This document shows positions 57,695 to 64,000 of a stretch of DNA of 64,000 nucleotides, piece by piece. A model generated the notes under the pieces. The model saw nothing but the letters and a program-made list of their open reading frames with translations, was not told where the DNA came from and did no database searches. A program made the translations under genes and the position numbers. How positions within the stretch are numbered: position 1 is the first letter of the stretch; every line of letters begins with the position of its first letter. The DNA comes from Oscarella lobularis. Lineage: Eukaryota > Porifera > Homoscleromorpha > Homosclerophorida > Oscarellidae. The stretch covers positions 6,437,733 to 6,501,732 of the forward strand of contig NC_089175.1 of assembly GCF_947507565.1 (NCBI RefSeq). The letters are read 5' to 3'.

Positions 57695-58744
57695 TTGTGG
57701 TGTTTTAGTGCTTCGCCGTTTGTATTTGACGATGTTATTTCCTTTTTTAAAAGTTTTTTATGTGTTTGCGAATGTAGGCCTTCTCTTTAGATAAAGGTAA
57801 CTCTCGGTGGCACCAAATTAGTTGCAGCGTCGATGGCGTACAATAGCAAATATTGAGCTTCTACAAAAGCGTAAAAACTGATTGTTTTTATTTACAGAAA
57901 TTGTCATTGAATCTCTCTGCTGCGAAATTATGAGCAATCTTTTTGACCTTTCTCTGTATATCTAGCTAATCGTCTTGTGCCTAAACCAACTGACCATAAG
58001 CATTATAGCCACGTACAGTGATGCTAATAATCAATTTATTTGGTTGAATTTTGCAATACTTTTTAGGATTGTCCTGCAGTATCACCTTGTGGGGTCAATA
58101 CATGCTCTCAAGCGTTATAGAAACACTTTATTTCTCATATTTCTGTAGAGCTCCGGAAAAGACAAAAGGAAGTAAAATCATTAGCTATGTTGATCCAAAC
58201 GACTGACCTTGATTCTCGTGCACAACAGATCCGGGCAACGGCTATGTAACTAACATCCGTTCGGGTGAAACAACCTGTCCATGCATGGAAACGCCTATAA
58301 AAATTGCTCTTAATTAAATAGCTAAATAGGGACAGGGAAGCGCCGTCTAGCTGACTAACAAGAACCCAGGAGACTGACGATGTCTAAATTTCCGCATCTG
58401 AGACATTCTGAAAGGAAGCGTTTACTGAGATACTGGATCGATGCTCTGACTCATTCAAGATTGCCATATGGGATCGATTTTCGATCATGTGAGCAAGTGA
58501 GTCGAGTAAAGACGTCGCTCTGGTTAATCCGTGTAAATGTGAGAAGTGGGATTCCGCCCTTTGATTCCTTTGCATGGCTTTGTCTTTGTAAGCGAGCCGT
58601 ATTCTATCAACAAGAGATGACTCTCCGGACTCTCCTCACGTTCTGACGCCAGTGTGATCGGTAGCGTTCGGATTAAAAAACCTTCTCTCCAATTTATAGA
58701 CACTCACAGCCAGTTGACTCCCTGAATTGACTAGGGGAAGCCGG
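57695..58744. other. 3' flank of the Kelch-kinase gene and intergenic DNA
   Basis: AT-rich. An 88-codon ORF at 58380-58646 is preceded by a reasonable start context but matches nothing I know and has no paralog in the window; probably chance. Confidence 0.35.
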
Positions 58745-60120
58745 GGAAGCGCGTTAGCAGATACTTTTTTGCCCGTCGCGCTCCAAGACGACGTTCTCAT
58801 TCGCTTCAGTTGAATTGACATTCACGACACCGTCCCGCAAAGATATCTCGAGACGGGGACCCCGTCTCGTCCGAAGAGAGATGCAAGAGAGCACGGGGGG
58901 AAGCGATCTCGTCTTTCCGTTCCATTCGAAAGGCAAAGAAGAGCGACGTTCTCTCGTCGAACGAACGGTGACAATCGTTCGAGACGAATCGTCGGGCCGC
59001 GGATACGGATTGACCGTGAGCGGAGATAATCCAGTTTTCGTTCAATTTAGGAAAGAGAATGGCAGAGCGAATCTAGCGATAGGTTCTTTTTGTTTAGGCG
59101 GATCTTCTGGACCTTCAATCAGAAGGTCGAATTCTTCGTGACGTCATCCTCATGATAGAGCTGGACACATTCACGTTGTTCAACTCATCAAAGGCGAGTT
59201 TCAATTACTTTACAATTTTTTTGATTTATTTATTTTCTGCAATTATAGCTGCGAAAATTGTGAATCTTCGTTTGACGAGTTCCTCGCCTTTGCCGGGAAG
59301 AGTCGAAACAGCGAAGAACAGTGAGCTTGAAGAAAAATTTCCTATTAATTATTTGACGTCAACGCTTTTTGTTTTGTGGAGAACAATTCGCAGGATTACG
59401 TTTCTGTACAGAGGAATTTTGCCAGTGTGACATGGGACAATTGAACGAATGCTACATAAAGAGCAACAAGTCTGTAAATAGCCTAACCATCACCTTGGCG
59501 GTTTAATAATTGACTTTCTCTAGGATCATTGTGATTAAGATGACAAAAATCCAGATTCAAAATTAGAGAAAGAAGTCACATTGATTAACTTATGATATTT
59601 ATTTTCTATGACTAATATTCCTTACCACTAGATGCTTGAATCAAGTGAACGCATTGAAAAGCTGGAGCAGCAACTGAAAGGAAGCAAAGCCAGAGGAGGA
59701 CAAAGAGATTCGTCTAGTATTCTGCCATCTCGTCTTCACCTCAATAATGACGTCGTCATCTAATAAAGGAGGAACGCCCACATCAAAGCGGAGAAAAGCT
59801 TCAGCTGCTGTAATCCTGATACCCTTCCTAATGCTATCCATTATATTTGGAGTGCTTAGGGAAATCAGTGAATCGTCTCAAGAGTTCTCACCGAGTCACC
59901 GGGGGCGGATCTCACGTCAAAACGGCAACTAATTCGTCCATCGTCATCGTCCACGTCATCTCAGCAGCTGCGTTTATATGCATTGACGATTCCGATTCCG
60001 ATGAGGAGCTTGTGAGATCGACTTGGGATCGATGATGAGATCTATATAGTTTATCTCGTCGAATGAACGTTGGCAATCGTTCGAGGCGAGTCGTCGAGCC
60101 CGACGGCGAATACGGATTGA
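58745..60120 (+). pseudogene. PDZ-RhoGEF fragment, copy 6
   Basis: First PDZ exon (RTVTIVRDESS then GRGYGLTVSG; Gly to Arg change) with the end of the exon and its donor deleted, a shortened second exon, later linker and coiled-coil exons (ERIEKLEQQLKG), Ser-rich linker, CIDDSDSDEE and a second PDZ-start scrap at about 60065-60135. The stretch from about 59590 is nearly the same as 33525-34060. Not able to encode a PDZ domain or GEF. Confidence 0.68.
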
Positions 60121-60973
60121 CCGTGAGCGACGGTACTGAAACAGGATGACGTGCATTAAAACTGGCCGTCGGCCAATATGTCTGTTTTTCTTTAGGCTGA
60201 CCTTACCTCTACTAACGGGAAAAGTGGAGCCAACCCGTAAGCTCGATGAGAGAAAGTAGGAGCACTGTATTAGTACGCATGACGATCTCAAAGGCTATAC
60301 AATGTGACGCGCCTGTCGTGGGTGTGGCGCGCGTGAGGCGAAGTCTCGCCGTGGGAGAAAGGTCAAGGCATTTCCCATTCGTGTGTTGGGATTGAGTGAG
60401 AGAAAACAAATGGTGTAAGAGAAACTCAAATAACGGAAAGTCAGAAGAAAGCCTCAGACGTAGTGTCTCAAGGACGTCAAGTAAGCTATCAATTCCAATG
60501 GGATTCTCCAAATAGAAATGCTACTCAACAACCGCTATCTTATCTCATCTTATCTCACTTCCACTCCTACTGGTATTTCTCAATTCCCCGTGCGCGTTCT
60601 TTGTGACATCACTTTCAACATTCTCCGTGACTAAGCTCCGTCATTATCGCCAAAGTTTTGTATACCAAATACATGAATTGTCCTTCCTGGGATGCGTCAA
60701 ACGATGTGCGCTTTTTTTCAACTCTCGAAGTGCACCAGTCCACGAAGGCACGAAGATGATGAGTCATTGAAATGGAGGAGGTCCACCACTGTGGTGCTAT
60801 TTTTTAATCATGATCGCATAGTGAAAGCATCCAAGGTGTCCTTCTGACGGTGAAAGCATTCGTTATCACCGCGCCGCCCCCAATCTCACGCTATAAAGGA
60901 AGGCTTTTCACCGAAGTTCCTCACTCGACGTCAACTGCAAGACAACGCTTTCGTCCGGAGAAAGACTTCCAAC
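60121..60973. other. 5' region of SNTX-GTPase gene D (transposon-free version of the gene B 5' region)
   Basis: Collinear with 34040-35081 but lacking the 183-bp MITE, so it preserves the empty site at about 60247-60262. TATA box at 60892. Confidence 0.6.
60892..60898 (+). promoter_or_regulatory. TATA box of SNTX-GTPase gene D
   Basis: TATAAAG in CTCACGCTATAAAGGAAGGC, 82 bp before the ATG; same context as before gene B. Confidence 0.6.
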
Positions 60974-63900
60974 ATGAGCGATTCTGACAAAGCGCAGCCG
61001 ATAATCCTTCCGTCTTTGGGCAATGAGTTCCAACTTGGACAGTTCTACAACGCTCACACGAACAAGTTCTACGACGGCTTCTCCGCTTGGAAGGCTGAGG
61101 AGGTGGAGAAAACGCAGCGCATCGCCCACAACACGCACACCGAGTTCAACGTGTCGACGAACGACGACGAGCGCAACGAGAAAGCGGGGCTCGACGTCGA
61201 AGGATCCGTTTCGCTCAAGCTCGCTTTCCTTTCTGCTTCGGGCTCCGCAAAGTACTTGAGCGAGACGAAGTCGCACGCGTACGAGGCGCGCGTCGGCGCT
61301 ACGTGCCGGGTGAAGACTCGCGAGAGGTGGATGCCTATGGAGCAGATGATGAACTTGAAGTACGACATGGTGCTCGCGAATCCTGACTTTACTCACTTCG
61401 TCTCGAAAGTCGTTGAAGGCGGCCAAGCCCATCTGTCGTTTAGTAAGAAATGTTCGAGTTCCGAGGAAGAGACGAAGATCAAAGGATCGCTCTCTGGTGC
61501 TCTAAAGACGCTCGTTACCGTCGAGGGTAGTCTCGCTCTGGACAAGAAAGACGCGTTGAAAAAGGAGCAGTCGTCTTGCGAAGTCAAGCTTACATGCGAC
61601 TACGATCCTCCAAATCCAATAGTGACGTTTGCAGATGCAATCGAAGAGGCCGCGCACTTGCCCCAGCGCCTCCAAGGAAAGACGCACACGCTCACTGTGC
61701 ATCTCTTGCCTGTCCATATGCTGGACTCTCGTGCCTTGCGTATTTCCCGATCTCTAGATCAAACGGACATGTCTGACGTGTCAGCTGTACTTGACAATTT
61801 TCAGCAAGCTCGACTGGAACTTGATTACACCAGCAAAGAAGTCGTCAATAAGAAATGGTTTCCCAACATCTACAAGCAAGTGCAGATTGTGGAGAAACAT
61901 CTGAAGGACGCCTACGTCTCTTTTAAGAACGTCTGCACGACAATCCTTCCTCGGCTTCGAAGTGCTCGAGCCATGGACGAAAGCACACAGAAACTGAAAG
62001 CCAAATTGCGAAATGCGATTAAAGAAGCAGAGAATGCAGTAAAAATAGCATGTCATTTTGTAAAAGCGAAAGAGAAGGAGAAGATAGCGATTGACCGCAT
62101 CCTAAAAGAAGCTCATGGACATCAGATAATCAATGACCTGACGAATGAAGTATCGACGAAGTCTCATTGCCTGAGTCTCTCGCTAGCGGCGGTTGACACC
62201 AAGACGCATTGCTCGCAGAAAAAGTTGGGTCGCTGCAAAAAACTGATCACTTCGTGTTTGAGTTCGCCCGCAGCACAAGATGACGTCGACGACGACGACG
62301 ACGACGACGATGACAACGACGACGATGACGATGACGATGACGATGCCGAGTGGTTTGAGAATGACTCTATTGTGCGAAACATTTTCTCAAACCTCGAGAC
62401 CCTAGGAGAAACAAAGAAAATCAACGAAGAGGGAAAGGTGCTTGAAAGTATGAAGTATTGCATCGGTCGCATTGCAAAGATCACGCAACCTCGCAAGATC
62501 GCTGTATCTTGCGGTAATGTCGTGGTGGTGGATGAGCGTGGAATGATACGCGAAGCTTTTTTTCACGGCCAGCCCACTGGCGTCCGCGCAAAGGAGGAGA
62601 AGAAGGAAGAGAAGAAGGAAGAGAAGAAGGAGGAGCTGCCGTTTGTCAGCGTGCAGTGGAACGATGAGAGCCCAGACGATGACATTGCCAAGTGCCGCAT
62701 CACGTTCTGGAAAATCTGTGACGACACCGAGAAGCCTTCTAGCAATGACGAAGATGTTACTCGCCGGAAGAGCCGGCATACAGACGTTAAAATCGTGACT
62801 TCTTCAAAGGTTACCTTTCCGGAAGGGCTCCTAGAAGACGGCTGCTACTACGGCTTGTCTGTCCAGACGCTCTCCAAGTTCGTGGGTTTGTCGCCGTCTT
62901 CGGATGCAGTTGTGCTTCAGACGAGTCGAGCCCCGTCTATCGTGTCTAAGATCGTGGAATTCTACAGAGTCGGTCAAAAGAAGTCTATTCTAAGATCCGG
63001 ATGGGAACTAGACAAAAAGACGAATTTCTTGGTCGTTGGGCGCGAAACAGACAAGAGTTGCACAAGGAGAGACCTTAAGACGGGGAAAGTTGCTGTCGAC
63101 CTGGTTGACGTTATGCCCGAGTATGAACCCTATAATCAGGCTCCGAAAGATGACAAAGATGCAAAAGTCGTACTGATGACGGGTGAAAGCGGTCACGGCA
63201 AGAGCACGCACATCAACGGTTTCTTTAATTGGATCTTCAGAATTTCACCACAGGATCCTATCCGACTTCTACTCGTTGATGACCGCAAGCACAGCGGCCT
63301 GCACTCTGTCACGAAGAAGATCACGGTGTACCGAATTCGGCCTCATGATGGTTGCAGAATCAAAGAGCCGCTCTACCTGATTGACAGTCCTGGTTTCGGC
63401 GATACGGAGGGTATCGAAGCCGACGAGTACGTTGCTCGAACGTACAGGGCGCTCTTCCAGCTTATTACCAAAATTGACTGCGTCGCCCTTGCGATGCGTG
63501 CCACCGAGAATCGTTGCGGTCCAAAGACGAAAGCTGTCCTACACAATATCCTACACCAGTTTGGAAAAAACGTGAAAGACAACATCATAGCGCTACTGAC
63601 GTTTGCTGACGCCGCAAAGCCACCCGCTTTGCTCGCACTCGATGAAGTGAAGGTGCCTTTACATCAGAGCGTCAAGATTAACAACGCTTCATTTGTGTGT
63701 GCTGGCGAAGCGGCAACGTTAGAGTCCAAGCAAGGTGACAGCGAAGAGTTTAATCAGTTATATTGGCGCCTGTACGAAGCCGGAAATGAAAGAATGTTTG
63801 AAGCCATTCAGCACCTCGTGGCTGTTCCTGCAGGACAGAGCGCGAAAGTAACAGAAGAGCGTACGAAGTTGAACGGGCACCTGTCTTTTCTCCGCGGCTC

Positions 63901-64000
63901 CATCATCAATTCTGTAAACCGCGGTAACAAAATCAGCGCTGACTTGGACATCATGAAACTCAGTATCACAGCTCCTCCAAACGCATTAATTCAAGTATCT
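60974..64000 (+). CDS. SNTX-domain / AIG1-like GTPase, gene D (first 1009 codons; 3' end outside window)
   Basis: Open to the window edge, beginning MSDSDKAQP. Same order as gene A: SNTX MACPF-like domain, helical region, Asp tract (about 62283-62346), Lys/Glu repeats (about 62590-62635, one 12-base unit more than gene B), fibronectin-III-like region, and G domain with GESGHGKST (about 63179-63205), DSPGFGD and TFADA; the sequence stops before the Cys/His cluster. Gene D keeps the Ser codon that is a stop in gene B, and the two are otherwise the closest pair in the window. Whether the C-terminus is intact cannot be seen. Confidence 0.85.
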   Translation, partial: MSDSDKAQPIILPSLGNEFQLGQFYNAHTNKFYDGFSAWKAEEVEKTQRIAHNTHTEFNVSTNDDERNEKAGLDVEGSVSLKLAFLSASGSAKYLSETKSHAYEARVGATCRVKTRERWMPMEQMMNLKYDMVLANPDFTHFVSKVVEGGQAHLSFSKKCSSSEEETKIKGSLSGALKTLVTVEGSLALDKKDALKKEQSSCEVKLTCDYDPPNPIVTFADAIEEAAHLPQRLQGKTHTLTVHLLPVHMLDSRALRISRSLDQTDMSDVSAVLDNFQQARLELDYTSKEVVNKKWFPNIYKQVQIVEKHLKDAYVSFKNVCTTILPRLRSARAMDESTQKLKAKLRNAIKEAENAVKIACHFVKAKEKEKIAIDRILKEAHGHQIINDLTNEVSTKSHCLSLSLAAVDTKTHCSQKKLGRCKKLITSCLSSPAAQDDVDDDDDDDDDNDDDDDDDDDAEWFENDSIVRNIFSNLETLGETKKINEEGKVLESMKYCIGRIAKITQPRKIAVSCGNVVVVDERGMIREAFFHGQPTGVRAKEEKKEEKKEEKKEELPFVSVQWNDESPDDDIAKCRITFWKICDDTEKPSSNDEDVTRRKSRHTDVKIVTSSKVTFPEGLLEDGCYYGLSVQTLSKFVGLSPSSDAVVLQTSRAPSIVSKIVEFYRVGQKKSILRSGWELDKKTNFLVVGRETDKSCTRRDLKTGKVAVDLVDVMPEYEPYNQAPKDDKDAKVVLMTGESGHGKSTHINGFFNWIFRISPQDPIRLLLVDDRKHSGLHSVTKKITVYRIRPHDGCRIKEPLYLIDSPGFGDTEGIEADEYVARTYRALFQLITKIDCVALAMRATENRCGPKTKAVLHNILHQFGKNVKDNIIALLTFADAAKPPALLALDEVKVPLHQSVKINNASFVCAGEAATLESKQGDSEEFNQLYWRLYEAGNERMFEAIQHLVAVPAGQSAKVTEERTKLNGHLSFLRGSIINSVNRGNKISADLDIMKLSITAPPNALIQVS

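Noticed and set aside
1-64000. tRNA or rRNA genes
   Set aside because: No cloverleaf with A and B boxes or rRNA core sequence was recognised by eye; a covariance-model scan would be needed to exclude them.

Overview
ORGANISM: The window is eukaryotic and looks like a non-bilaterian animal, most plausibly a sponge; a compact homoscleromorph-type genome would fit, but I cannot prove the species. The reasons are many very short GT-AG introns (about 45-80 bp), TATA boxes 60-90 bp upstream of start codons, and animal domain combinations (ankyrin-Roc-COR-Death, TIR-NB-ARC-TPR, Kelch-kinase, PDZ-RhoGEF fragments, SNTX-domain proteins). No rRNA, tRNA, CRISPR array or operon is visible.

LAYOUT: 1-4212 is the 3' part of an ankyrin-Roc-COR-Death gene. 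5229-6145 is a long inverted repeat. 6955-7146 (minus) is a small glycine-zipper protein. 7768-11664 is SNTX-GTPase gene A. 12415-17151 is a complete second ankyrin-Roc-COR-Death gene with 16 exons. 17324-18158 is a foldback transposon. 19337-22430 is a TIR-NB-ARC-TPR gene and 23609-25481 its damaged, TPR-less paralog. 29340-33214 is a chimeric gene, SNTX fused in frame to Roc-COR-Death. 35082-38954 is SNTX-GTPase gene B, which carries a stop codon. 43964-40466 (minus) is a third Roc-COR-Death gene without ankyrins. 45647-46150 is a broken SNTX-GTPase fragment. 48390-52154 is SNTX-GTPase gene C. 54198-57694 is a Kelch-coiled-coil-kinase gene. 60974 to the window end is SNTX-GTPase gene D.

DUPLICATION HISTORY: Next to the SNTX genes lie partial, broken copies of a PDZ-RhoGEF (ARHGEF11/12-like) gene: remnants near 6.5 and 12.1 kb, larger copies near 26.3, 33.5, 39.3, 46.4, 52.5 and 58.7 kb. 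The repeating unit [RhoGEF fragment + spacer + SNTX gene] shows the locus grew by segmental duplication. Several non-autonomous DNA transposons inserted afterwards, with target-site duplications or empty sites visible in paralogous copies. One landed on the start codon of the chimeric gene.

HOW THE GENES MAY WORK TOGETHER (inference): Nearly all intact genes pair a nucleotide switch (Roc GTPase, NB-ARC, AIG1-like GTPase, kinase) with sensor-type repeats (ankyrin, TPR, Kelch) or effector or signalling modules (Death, TIR, SNTX/MACPF-like). That is the build of an innate-immunity or cell-death cluster. The SNTX-Roc-COR-Death chimera, which joins the two main families of the cluster, is the most novel object here.
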